Assembly (NCBI GenBank): GCA_021812865.1
Contig: JAKAMP010000069.1
Span: 1-9,500 of the forward strand
Length of the DNA: 9,500 nt
Direction of reading: 5' to 3'
Source: Bacteroidota bacterium
Lineage (GTDB): Bacteria > Bacteroidota > Bacteroidia > Bacteroidales > JAAYUG01
The notes beneath the pieces are model-generated. The model did no database searches and was not told the origin of the DNA. It saw nothing but the letters and a program-made list of their open reading frames with translations. The first letter of the stretch is position 1, and the number at the start of each line of letters is the position of its first letter. This document shows positions 1 to 6,705 of the stretch, piece after piece. The translations under genes and the position numbers were made by a program.

Positions 1-625
1 AACGGTTACGCAACTGCTGAAGGTAGTCCTCCGGGGGAACAATCACACCTCCTTCTCCCTGTACAGGTTCAATGATTACACAGGCCGTTTTATCCGTAAT
101 GGCTTCCAGTTCAACAGCCTGGCCATAGGTTAGCAGCTGAATTTCGGGCAGCAAGGGTCTGTAGGGCTGCTTAAGCCACTCTCCTCCTGTCACACTAAGG
201 GCTCCATGAGAGCTGCCATGGTAGGCATTTTTAAAAGATACGATCCCGCTCCTCCCGGTATAGCGTTTGGCCAGTTTTAATGCGCCTTCTACGGCTTCGG
301 CGCCGGAATTGACAAAGTAAACCTGACTGAGCGAGGACGGAAGCAACGAGGTGAGCAGTTGGGCGAGCTTAACCTGAGGTGACTGAACATATTCGCCATA
401 TACCATGAGGTGCATATGGCGGGCTGCCTGTTCACAGACCGCCTTCACCACTTCGGGATGCGAATGTCCCAGGTTACTCACCGATATGCCCGAGATCAGG
501 TCCATATACTGCCGTCCCGAGGTATCGGTAAGATAAACGCCGTTGGCTGAGTCAATTTCCAGCAGCAAAGGAGCATCGGATGTCTGGGCAATGTGCCTCA
601 GAAACAGGGGAATGTTCGAATCCAT
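1..625 (-). CDS. Class III PLP-dependent aminotransferase (acetylornithine/ornithine-type), N-terminal part, cut by window edge
   Basis: The first 208 residues are visible; the C-terminus, including the PLP-binding lysine, lies outside the window. The family transfers an amino group between an amine or amino acid and a 2-oxo acid in the cytoplasm. Visible family marks are the N-terminal segment GVYLTDTSGRQYMDLISG (about 29-46) followed by NLGHSHPEVV; the phosphate-binding segment NSGAEAVEGALKLAKRYTGR (106-125); KNAYHGSSHGALS (132-144), with the tyrosine-histidine pair that stacks on the cofactor; and IIEPVQGEGGVIVPP (184-198). The start at 625 is the first ATG after the preceding gene's stop, and the protein begins in register with the family. 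It lies 24 bp downstream of the LytTR regulator gene on the same strand with no promoter-like motif between, so the two are probably co-transcribed. The family is clear, but the substrate (acetylornithine, ornithine or another amine) cannot be read from this fragment. Confidence 0.9.
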   Translation of the reverse strand, partial: MDSNIPLFLRHIAQTSDAPLLLEIDSANGVYLTDTSGRQYMDLISGISVSNLGHSHPEVVKAVCEQAARHMHLMVYGEYVQSPQVKLAQLLTSLLPSSLSQVYFVNSGAEAVEGALKLAKRYTGRSGIVSFKNAYHGSSHGALSVTGGEWLKQPYRPLLPEIQLLTYGQAVELEAITDKTACVIIEPVQGEGGVIVPPEDYLQQLRNR

Positions 626-649
626 GAATCAGGGATGCAGAAGTGATCT

Positions 650-1360
650 TTATTTGATCATCAGGTTGATATCGCCCATCAGCTTATCTTTGTATGACTT
701 GCCAATGGGTATGGATTTATGTCCATCTTCGGTTTTGATGATAATGGCATTGTCTTCGATATAATTGATACTGCTCACATTCACGATATACGAGCGGTGT
801 ACGCGGGTAAACTTATGAATGGGAAGTTTCTGCTCGATCGCCTTCATAGTAAAATGAATGGTATAGCGGTCGGCATAGGTATTGAAAATTACGTAGTTTT
901 CCAGGGCTTCGATCCACAGGATGTCTTCATAGCGCAGCCTCACCAGCGTGGAGTTCTTCTTGATAAAGATCTCTTCTTGCTGGAAGGAATCGAGTTTTTC
1001 TTTCTGGTACCGGTTGAGCGCCTTGGTTACCGCCTTGTAGAAACGGGCATACGGAATGGGTTTCAGAAGGTAGTCCGTTACATCATATTCGAAAGCATTA
1101 AGGGCATACTTGTCCTTCGAAGAAATAATGATCACCTGGGGCTGGTACCCGAGGGTATTGAGCAGCTCCAGCCCGGTCATTTCGGGCATTTCAATATCGA
1201 GAAAGATAAGGTTCACCAGGTCGTGATTCTGCATGATATAGTTGATCGCCTCGATCCCGTTGGTGAATGATCCCAGCAGATCCAGAGAATCGGTTTTATG
1301 GATAAACTCTTCAATAATTCTGCGCGAGAGTTTATCGTCATCAACGACAATACAATTCAT
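650..1360 (-). CDS. LytTR-family response regulator (receiver + LytTR DNA-binding domain)
   Basis: This 236-residue cytoplasmic transcription regulator receives a phosphoryl group from a histidine kinase and binds DNA through a LytTR domain. The receiver domain (about 1-120) has the acidic pair D7-D8 and the phosphoacceptor D55 in FLDIEMPEMTGLELL. It also has the switch serine in VIIISSKDKYALNAFEYDVTDYLLKP (S80/S81) and the conserved K100-P101. A linker leads to a LytTR domain (about 128-232) with FIKKNSTLVRLRYEDILWIEALENYV and the signature FTRVHRSYIVNVSSI. The length is normal for the AlgR/LytR class. No histidine kinase gene is next to it: upstream is trmH on the same strand, 136 bp away, and downstream is an aminotransferase. 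It is therefore an orphan within this window. An exact TATCTTTG lies 57 bp before the start codon, suggesting its own promoter. Target genes are unknown; many LytTR regulators control their own operon or cell-surface genes. Confidence 0.95.
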   Translation of the reverse strand: MNCIVVDDDKLSRRIIEEFIHKTDSLDLLGSFTNGIEAINYIMQNHDLVNLIFLDIEMPEMTGLELLNTLGYQPQVIIISSKDKYALNAFEYDVTDYLLKPIPYARFYKAVTKALNRYQKEKLDSFQQEEIFIKKNSTLVRLRYEDILWIEALENYVIFNTYADRYTIHFTMKAIEQKLPIHKFTRVHRSYIVNVSSINYIEDNAIIIKTEDGHKSIPIGKSYKDKLMGDINLMIK

Positions 1361-1417
1361 TTTACGCTATTTAGTCGAACCAATGTTTAAGTTTGTCTTT
1401 GATTTTATTCCCTTCAT

Positions 1418-1425
1418 CAAAGATA
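1418..1425 (-). promoter_or_regulatory. Putative -7 element (TATCTTTG) upstream of the LytTR regulator gene
   Basis: Read on the minus strand this is TATCTTTG, an exact match to the Bacteroidota -7 consensus TAnnTTTG. It lies 57 bp before the ATG at 1360, in the 136-bp gap after trmH. I see no convincing TTTG -33 element at the usual 19-21 bp upstream. The call rests on motif and position only. Confidence 0.45.
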
Positions 1426-1496
1426 ATCATTTTCACAAGACTTTCAGGGCATTTATAGTTAGTTTTTTGATGTTTAACGCATTCCCGCGAAAAAGG

Positions 1497-2174
1497 TTAT
1501 TTCTTTCCAGCTAAAAAATGGCTTTCGATTTGTTCCGGATTTCGAATTGTATTCCTTAGCCATGCGAGTTTCAGTTCATTTTTTTCTTTGCTGTTCAGCT
1601 GCCAGGGCAGATCAGATTGACTCAGTGCATGGCCGAGGTGATGCAGAATGATTCCTGCAGATACCGAAATATTGAAACTTTCGGTAAACCCTGCCATAGG
1701 GATGACCATATATTCATCGGCTTGTTCAATGGCATCGGAACTGAGGCCTGTTAATTCTGTACCGAACAGGAGCGCGATCTTACCTTTTTTCAGGTCGAAT
1801 GCTTCCAGTGGCACTGCATCTTTATCGGGAACAGTGGCCACAACCCGGTACCCCTGTTTCTTCAACAAAGCGATAGCGCCATGGGTCTGTCCTTCGGCCT
1901 TCCCGTATACATGAAGGTTGAGCCATTTGGAAGCGCCCAGGGCAATTTCATCGTTTACATTGAAAACATTGCGTTGTTCCACCACATGTACATCCTGTAT
2001 ACCGAAGCAGTCACAGGTTCGAAGCACAGCGCTGGCATTGTGCTGCTGGTAGATATCTTCCAGCACAACGGTAATGTACCGGGTACGCCGGGAAAGCACT
2101 TCATCGAATCGACTAAGTCTTTCACCAGTAACGAACCCCGACAGGTATTGCACCAAGTCGGTTGTGGCTTCCAT
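1497..2174 (-). CDS. trmH: tRNA (guanosine-2'-O-)-methyltransferase, TrmH/SpoU family
   Basis: This 225-residue SPOUT-fold enzyme transfers a methyl group from S-adenosylmethionine to the ribose 2'-OH of a guanosine, G18 of the tRNA D-loop in characterised TrmH. All three SpoU motifs are present. Motif 1 is QQHNASAVLRTCDCFGIQDVHVV (43-65), with N46 and the catalytic-type R52. Motif 2 is IALLFGTELTGLS (133-145), with E140. Motif 3 is VIPMAGFTESFNISVSAGIILH (157-178), with S166 and N168, which form part of the trefoil-knot cofactor pocket. The N-terminal helix containing VLSRRTRYITVVLEDIYQQHN and the basic C-terminal tail (WLRNTIRNPEQIESHF) resemble TrmH rather than the RlmB type, which carries an extra N-terminal RNA-binding domain. 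The gene reads divergently from pyk and has its own -7-like motif 25 bp before the ATG. Exact tRNA specificity is inferred from family resemblance. Confidence 0.93.
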   Translation of the reverse strand: MEATTDLVQYLSGFVTGERLSRFDEVLSRRTRYITVVLEDIYQQHNASAVLRTCDCFGIQDVHVVEQRNVFNVNDEIALGASKWLNLHVYGKAEGQTHGAIALLKKQGYRVVATVPDKDAVPLEAFDLKKGKIALLFGTELTGLSSDAIEQADEYMVIPMAGFTESFNISVSAGIILHHLGHALSQSDLPWQLNSKEKNELKLAWLRNTIRNPEQIESHFLAGKK

Positions 2175-2199
2175 GGGTTAGCAATTGGGTTAGGTTTTA

Positions 2200-2207
2200 C
2201 AAAACTA
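2200..2207 (-). promoter_or_regulatory. Putative -7 element (TAGTTTTG) of the trmH promoter
   Basis: On the minus strand this reads TAGTTTTG, an exact TAnnTTTG match, 25 bp before the trmH ATG at 2174. That implies a short leader of about 20 nt. No clear TTTG -33 element is visible; an A/T-rich stretch precedes it. Confidence 0.5.
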
Positions 2208-2333
2208 TTCATTTTCATTAAACTACATCATGATTCATGTTTTTTTTCATTCCGCTGAACCAAATACCTCCTCCCCTGGACGTTCAGACAAATAAAACCA
2301 TCTTCGCTGCACCCGGGTTGGGCAGGTATCATT

Positions 2334-2361
2334 CATCAGACATCAGACATCAGACATCAGA
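2334..2361 (+). repeat. Short tandem repeat, 4 x 7 bp (CATCAGA)
   Basis: Four perfect head-to-tail copies of CATCAGA (starts at 2334, 2341, 2348 and 2355), followed by a degenerate copy (cctcata). The array sits in the 259-bp divergent region between trmH and pyk, ending 42 bp before the pyk -7 element. It shares the core CAGAC with the much larger array upstream of mltG. The rest of this intergenic region shows only the two promoter motifs and an oligo-T run near 2240. Confidence 0.95.
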
Positions 2362-2403
2362 CCTCATATCCCTCTTCAGTTTTCACTTCCCGATTCCTTT
2401 ATG

Positions 2404-2411
2404 TATTTTTG
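2404..2411 (+). promoter_or_regulatory. Putative -7 element (TATTTTTG) of the pyk promoter
   Basis: TATTTTTG matches TAnnTTTG exactly and ends 22 bp before the pyk ATG at 2434, predicting a leader of about 15-17 nt. A weak TTTTC lies about 20 bp upstream where a TTTG -33 element would be expected. An A-rich AAGGATAAAA precedes the start codon, typical of Bacteroidota leaders that lack a strong Shine-Dalgarno. Confidence 0.5.
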
Positions 2412-2433
2412 AAGGATAAAACTGATTTCATAT

Positions 2434-3864
2434 ATGAACCTTAAGCATTCGCGTACAAAGATCGTTGCTACTATCGGCCCGGCCTGTTCTTCCAATGAAG
2501 CGCTCCGCGGTATGATAATGGAAGGAGTGGATGTATTCCGCCTCAATTTCTCACACAGCAAGCATGAGGAGCACTTAAGGGTAATGGAAATAATACGCAG
2601 TCTGAACAAGGAGTTGCAGACCAATGTAGCGATCCTTGCCGACCTGCAGGGACCCAAACTGCGTATTGGTGAAGTCGAAAACAACGCAGTGCAGCTGGAA
2701 GAAGGGAAGGAAGTGGTTTTCAATACTGAAGCTGAGTTTATCGGCGACAGCGCCAGGCTTTATATGAGTTACAAGGAATTTCCCAGGGATGTTGCCAAAG
2801 GGGATGTAATCCTCATCGACGATGGAAAAATCAGGCTCGAAGCCCTCGAAAGCGATGGGAAGGCGAATGTGAGGGCCCGCGTGATCAACGGTGGCATGCT
2901 TTCATCCAAGAAGGGCGTGAACCTGCCCCACACAAAGGTTTCATTGCCCAGTCTTACTGAAAAAGACATCCGCGACGCCCATTTTGCCCTCGATAATGAC
3001 GTAGACTGGCTCGCGCTTTCCTTTGTACGTTCGGCTTCCGACATTCTGGACCTGAGGGAACTTATGAAGCAGAAGAAAAAACATGCCGGCATTATCGCGA
3101 AGATTGAAAAGCCTGAAGCCCTGCTGCAGATCGACAACATTATCGATGTAGCGAATGGCATCATGGTGGCGCGCGGCGACCTGGGGGTGGAAGTGCCTTA
3201 CGACCGGGTGCCGATGATACAGAAGGAAATTGCCTCCAAGTGTATTGCCCGTGGAAAGCCTGTGATCATTGCCACACAGATGATGGAAAGCATGATCACC
3301 AATTTCCGTCCCACCCGTGCCGAAGCCACCGATGTGGCCAATGCCGTGATGGATGGAGCCGACGCGCTCATGCTCAGCGGTGAAACTTCGGTGGGCAAGT
3401 ACCCGGTCGATGTGATTTCGGCCATGCAGCGCATCATCGATTACACCGAGCAGCACGGATTTGTTTACAACCGAGAGCACGCACCGCACGAGATGGCCCG
3501 TAACTTCTTCCCCGATTCAATCTGTGCAAACGCCTGCATCATGGCCTCACAAACCAATGCCAGCGCCATTGCATTGTTTACCTTTTCGGGGTATACCGCC
3601 TTCAGGATATCCAGTCACAGGCCCCAGGCCCACATCTTCGCCTTTACCCGCAGCGAGGCCCTCATGCGCAAGCTCTCCCTTGCCTGGGGCGTCAGGGCAT
3701 TCTATTATGACAAATCCGACAATATCGACGAGGCCATCACCGACACCACCAGCCTGCTGAAAGATAACAAACTCATTAACGAAGAGGAAGTGATCATTCA
3801 CGTGGGCAGCACACCAATCAATGCACGCGGGCAGACCAATCTCATCAAACTGGGATATGTTTAA
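2434..3864 (+). CDS. pyk: Pyruvate kinase
   Basis: This 476-residue glycolytic enzyme transfers the phosphate of phosphoenolpyruvate to ADP, giving pyruvate and ATP in the cytoplasm. Visible in order: KIVATIGPAC (9-18); FRLNFSH (35-41), with R36, N38 and S40; ADLQGPKLRIG (69-79); the B-domain cap (about 80-170); LSFVRSASDI; IIAKIEKPEAL, with catalytic K223 and metal ligand E225; VARGDLGVEVP, with D249; IATQMMESM, with T281; and PTRAEATDVANAVMDGADALMLSGETSVGKYP. The C-terminal allosteric domain follows (about 350-476). The length is typical. The DLQGPK segment (70-75) carries Leu, Gln and Lys where potassium-dependent kinases carry Thr, Lys and Glu, so this enzyme is predicted to work without K+. 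It is first in a probable two-gene operon with an HD hydrolase 9 bp downstream, and is transcribed from a TATTTTTG promoter. Confidence 0.98.
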   Translation: MNLKHSRTKIVATIGPACSSNEALRGMIMEGVDVFRLNFSHSKHEEHLRVMEIIRSLNKELQTNVAILADLQGPKLRIGEVENNAVQLEEGKEVVFNTEAEFIGDSARLYMSYKEFPRDVAKGDVILIDDGKIRLEALESDGKANVRARVINGGMLSSKKGVNLPHTKVSLPSLTEKDIRDAHFALDNDVDWLALSFVRSASDILDLRELMKQKKKHAGIIAKIEKPEALLQIDNIIDVANGIMVARGDLGVEVPYDRVPMIQKEIASKCIARGKPVIIATQMMESMITNFRPTRAEATDVANAVMDGADALMLSGETSVGKYPVDVISAMQRIIDYTEQHGFVYNREHAPHEMARNFFPDSICANACIMASQTNASAIALFTFSGYTAFRISSHRPQAHIFAFTRSEALMRKLSLAWGVRAFYYDKSDNIDEAITDTTSLLKDNKLINEEEVIIHVGSTPINARGQTNLIKLGYV

Positions 3865-3873
3865 CCTCCCGTA

Positions 3874-4722
3874 ATGGCTCCATTCGCTGAAACCATAAAA
3901 ACGGTTGAAGACCGCTGGCTTGACCTGCTGTATGATCACTGCAGGGAGTCCTTCTCGGGCGCTCATCTTCCCTCCCACGACCATACCCATCACCTCAGGG
4001 TATGGCAATATGCACGCGGAATAATCTGCAGCCTCTGGTTGCAGGGCAGACAGATTTCCCTGGAAGAGATGGAATCGCTTATCATCGCCGTATTTTTCCA
4101 CGACCTGGGAATGACCCGTACCCACAGCAAAGAACACGGAACAGAGAGTCGCCGGCTCTGTGAGGTATTCTTTCGCTCTCATCCTGACCCGCTTCCTGCA
4201 AGTCTTCAGGATATTCTAAGCATGGTGAAACTGCATGACGACAAGGACTACATTGCCTCCAGTCTTTCCGGTGAGCATTCACTGCTTCCTGCCATCCTCA
4301 ATATAGCCGACGACCTGGATGCCTTTGGGTATGTTGGCGTGTACCGGTATGCCGAGATATATCACCTGCGCGGCATTGCAATACATAATATGCCGGCTGC
4401 TATCCTGCCAAACCTTGACAATCGGTTTGATCATTTCAGAAGGTTTCCCGGGCTGCCTCAGGATTTGCGTGAACAACACCAGGCACGCTACCTGCGCACA
4501 CGAGATTTTTTCTTGGCGCTGGAAAGGTCTTTAAATTCTGAAGAATTAGAAATCGGCTGGCCGGCAAAGGTTATTGGTAGTATGCTTGCGCTGGCAGACA
4601 CCCCGGGAAGGAAGGTTGAAACTCTCTGGATGAATCCGCAGAACAATACGGATTCACGTATTCACGACTTTTTTCTTGATTTTTCGCAGGAATGGCTATC
4701 CGGGAATGAACATGCCTGCTGA
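3874..4722 (+). CDS. HD-domain metal-dependent phosphohydrolase, function unknown
   Basis: This 282-residue protein has HD-superfamily metal ligands: a histidine-rich first motif HDHTHHLRVWQYAR (35-48, H40 the likely ligand), the signature FFHDLGM (H76-D77), then HGTESRRL (88-95), VKLHDDKDY (H121) and NIADDLDAFG (143-152, D146 or D147). HD proteins hydrolyse phosphoester bonds, commonly in nucleotides, using one or two divalent metals. No signal peptide, membrane segment or partner domain (such as the synthetase domain of RelA/SpoT) is visible, so it appears to be a soluble single-domain enzyme with a C-terminal helical part of about 120 residues. The ATG is 9 bp after the pyk stop, pointing to co-transcription and possibly translational coupling with pyruvate kinase. 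Downstream it converges on mgsA with a 20-bp gap. The substrate is not known; a nucleotide or signalling nucleotide is a guess from the fold. Confidence 0.85.
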   Translation: MAPFAETIKTVEDRWLDLLYDHCRESFSGAHLPSHDHTHHLRVWQYARGIICSLWLQGRQISLEEMESLIIAVFFHDLGMTRTHSKEHGTESRRLCEVFFRSHPDPLPASLQDILSMVKLHDDKDYIASSLSGEHSLLPAILNIADDLDAFGYVGVYRYAEIYHLRGIAIHNMPAAILPNLDNRFDHFRRFPGLPQDLREQHQARYLRTRDFFLALERSLNSEELEIGWPAKVIGSMLALADTPGRKVETLWMNPQNNTDSRIHDFFLDFSQEWLSGNEHAC

Positions 4723-4742
4723 AAGTTACGGGTTCGCTGTTC

Positions 4743-5204
4743 TCAGGAAATTTTCCTGTTTACATAATCCTTATAATCGTCAGTTTTCTTCTTATATGCC
4801 TGGCGGAACAGGGGCGATGAGATCATAAAATCGGCAGTAGACCGGTTACAGGCTGTTGGCACATTGTACAGCACTGTGATTCTCAGCAGCGCCTTTACAT
4901 CCATTTCGTGAGGCTGCGGTTGCATGGGATCCCAGAAGAATATCACTATATCGATTTTCCCTTCTGAACACATCGCTCCAAGCTGCTGGTCGCCCCCGAG
5001 CGGTCCCGACTTCAGTTTTCGTATGGATACCTGCTCTTTGTTTCCCGCCTTGCGCATAAGAGCTTCCTCAACCAACCTGCCGGTCGTGCCCGTACATACC
5101 ATATCCTGGTTGATCAATTCCTGCCAGTTCCATTCCACCCATTCAATCAGGTCCTTTTTGCGGTTGTCGTGGGCCACCAGCGCTATGCGTTTGATTCTTT
5201 CCAT
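4743..5204 (-). CDS. mgsA: Methylglyoxal synthase
   Basis: This 153-residue cytoplasmic enzyme converts dihydroxyacetone phosphate into methylglyoxal and phosphate, opening a phosphate-releasing bypass of lower glycolysis. The sequence follows the E. coli enzyme closely: IALVAHDNRK (7-16), with H12 and D13; CTGTTGRLVEEA (37-48), binding the substrate phosphate; SGPLGGDQQLG (66-76), with the catalytic base D72; EGKIDIVIFFWDPM (81-94); PHEMDVKALLR (98-108), with H99 and D102; and CNRSTADFMISSP (118-130). The length is normal for the family. The gene has a TACCTTTG motif 19 bp before its ATG and converges on the pyk-HD pair. In characterised bacteria the enzyme is inhibited by phosphate and acts when sugar phosphates accumulate. 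Its closeness to pyk fits a shared carbon-flux theme, but the two are on opposite strands and separately transcribed. Confidence 0.97.
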   Translation of the reverse strand: MERIKRIALVAHDNRKKDLIEWVEWNWQELINQDMVCTGTTGRLVEEALMRKAGNKEQVSIRKLKSGPLGGDQQLGAMCSEGKIDIVIFFWDPMQPQPHEMDVKALLRITVLYNVPTACNRSTADFMISSPLFRQAYKKKTDDYKDYVNRKIS

Positions 5205-5223
5205 AGGTTGAATTTTACTGCGC

Positions 5224-5231
5224 CAAAGGTA
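5224..5231 (-). promoter_or_regulatory. Putative -7 element (TACCTTTG) of the mgsA promoter
   Basis: On the minus strand this reads TACCTTTG, an exact TAnnTTTG match, 19 bp before the mgsA ATG at 5204. An A/T-rich TTTTATTATATA tract lies upstream, with a TTTT about 20 bp from the motif but no exact TTTG. Confidence 0.5.
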
Positions 5232-5355
5232 ATCGTTTCGCAGTATATAATAAAATTGGGTTATCAGGATACCTCAAACTAAAAACAAACTACCGGATTC
5301 CCCGAGTGTTGATTCTTATGTAATCGGATGTTGACCGATAAGGATTCGATTCCGG

Positions 5356-6498
5356 TCAGGATGCAGCCTGGTTTTCATTACCGGGAGTCATATCCTTTTC
5401 CCGGATGGCAGCGCTGAAAATAAAAAATGATTTTATGTCGTCGTAAGCCGAAAACTCCCATTGCATGGGCCGGGTGCTTTCACGTGCAATATCGATCAAC
5501 CCGAGACCAGCGCCGCCTCCCGAAGATATCTTTCCGTCTTTCAGCGTCTGTTTGTACATTTCGCTGAGTTCTTCCTTGCTCATGTGCGAAAGCTTCAGCA
5601 GTCGCTCCTTCAGGGGTTTAATTTCCGAGTTGAGAATAAAATTCCCGGTATTGATCACATACTGCCCGTCTTCTATGCTAAGTATGAAGATCCCTTCATG
5701 GATATTGCCATTTTTGTACGAATGCTTGCTTATATTCTGAAGAATTTCCACCAGCATGTGGAAGGTTTTCTTTCTTACCCTGAACCGCTGTGAGTCCTGG
5801 CGCAGGTTGTTCTCGAGCATTCTCAGGATAGGAACAACCGTGACCTGGCTGTAGTCGCCTTTATGGATCACCAGTATATTTTTCCCCTGCATGAGATGAT
5901 GCAATTCATTGGCGTGGGTAATAGGAATTTCAAAATCGTCCTCGCCGGCCATTTGCGGATCCTTCATTTTGATCTGAAGGTAGAAATGAGAAAAATGCTC
6001 ATCGATGGGCGAAAAATAAAAATCCAGCTTCTGCCCCGATTTGCGGGCCATCTCCACCAGTCCGAGACCGGCGCCGCCTTTGCTCGACAGACCCTCATTC
6101 TCGAGGATATCCATGTAAAGTTGTTTCAGCTGGTCCTTGTCGAGCTGGTTGATTTTTTCGAGCTTTTCCTTGAGATAGTCGATATTGGAATTGTCAATGA
6201 GGTTGGCCGAGGTGATATAATATGAAGCCCCCACGTGACGTGTAATGAACAATCCGGTTTTCACCTTAACCCTTCCTTCAATCGATTCTCCGTGCCTCAC
6301 TATGTTCTGAAAGCACTCAGCCATGAGGAACGATACCTTGTTGCTCATTTTAGGCTGCTCATGCTGTTGGGAAATGTTGTATTCGCTCAGGTTGATGATC
6401 TTGTCTGTAATTTCATCACTGAAATTCCCCTGATAAAAAAAACTCAGGGTATCTCGGTTGAGGCTTCTGAAGAAATTATAGACAATTTGCAAATCCAT
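5356..6498 (-). CDS. Tandem SiaB-like (DUF6272) protein with two ATPase-fold domains
   Basis: This protein of 380 residues contains two copies of a domain resembling SiaB-family kinases (DUF6272, a histidine-kinase-type ATPase fold), which normally stand alone at about 180 residues. Copy A (about 7-178) has FFYQGNFSDEITDKIINLSEYNI, the N-box-like MAECFQNIVRHGE (E61, N65) and the glycine box SSKGGAGLGLVEMARKSG (138-155). Copy B (about 207-367) repeats this: VIHKGDYSQVTVVPILRMLENNL, LVEILQNISKHSY (E251, N255) and SSGGGAGLGLIDIARES (325-341). Both keep the E-x-x-x-N and glycine residues, so neither looks dead. No signal peptide or membrane segment is seen. In Pseudomonas, SiaB phosphorylates the switch protein SiaC, opposed by the SiaA phosphatase; no such partners are in this window. 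I prefer the ATG at 6498: the family-like sequence begins there (MDLQIVYNFF) and a near -7 motif lies 22 bp upstream. An ATG at 6561 or GTG at 6579 would add 21 or 27 unrelated F/Y-rich residues. Confidence 0.8.
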   Translation of the reverse strand: MDLQIVYNFFRSLNRDTLSFFYQGNFSDEITDKIINLSEYNISQQHEQPKMSNKVSFLMAECFQNIVRHGESIEGRVKVKTGLFITRHVGASYYITSANLIDNSNIDYLKEKLEKINQLDKDQLKQLYMDILENEGLSSKGGAGLGLVEMARKSGQKLDFYFSPIDEHFSHFYLQIKMKDPQMAGEDDFEIPITHANELHHLMQGKNILVIHKGDYSQVTVVPILRMLENNLRQDSQRFRVRKKTFHMLVEILQNISKHSYKNGNIHEGIFILSIEDGQYVINTGNFILNSEIKPLKERLLKLSHMSKEELSEMYKQTLKDGKISSGGGAGLGLIDIARESTRPMQWEFSAYDDIKSFFIFSAAIREKDMTPGNENQAAS

Positions 6499-6520
6499 CC
6501 CGATAGTTTTGAAAACTTCA

Positions 6521-6528
6521 CTAAAATA
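6521..6528 (-). promoter_or_regulatory. Possible -7 element (TATTTTAG, one mismatch) for the SiaB-like gene
   Basis: On the minus strand TATTTTAG differs from TAnnTTTG at one position. It lies 22 bp before the ATG at 6498, within the 19-25 bp spacing shared by most other promoter motifs here. Between it and the ATG is a 13-bp inverted repeat (6505-6517, AGTTTT/AAAACT around a G). It would be intragenic if the GTG at 6579 or ATG at 6561 were the real start. Confidence 0.3.
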
Positions 6529-6705
6529 GAAAAAATATTTGTAAATCGGCGATTCTTGCATGTCGGGTTTAAAAAGCACCGATCGGTATGCTTATAACTA
6601 TTCCCCTGAATTGCCTTGTATTTGCCATGATCCCCAAAATCTTCATTGCTGGTTAAATCCGATCAAAACCAGAACCATCCATCATACCATCCGCAACAGG
6701 CGGAA

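Noticed and set aside
719..1270. A 183-residue plus-strand open frame opposite the response regulator
   Set aside because: It is a shadow of a clearly recognisable LytTR gene, with no family resemblance or start signals of its own.
4744..4758. 15-bp inverted repeat (CAGGAAA/TTTCCTG) between the HD gene and mgsA as a terminator
   Set aside because: The loop would be one base, the stem core is A/T, it overlaps the mgsA stop codon, and no T-run follows on either strand.
5323..5339. Hairpin ATCGG/CCGAT downstream of the SiaB-like gene as a terminator
   Set aside because: A 5-bp stem with a 7-base loop and no following U-run is too weak to call.
6504..6511. Plus-strand TAGTTTTG as a promoter
   Set aside because: It is an exact -7 match, but it points into a 500-bp gap with no gene start at a suitable distance; it probably occurs by chance as part of the inverted repeat there.
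6578..6587. 10-bp palindrome ACCGATCGGT near the alternative GTG start of the SiaB-like gene
   Set aside because: It is short, far from the preferred start and promoter motif, and has no second copy or other support.
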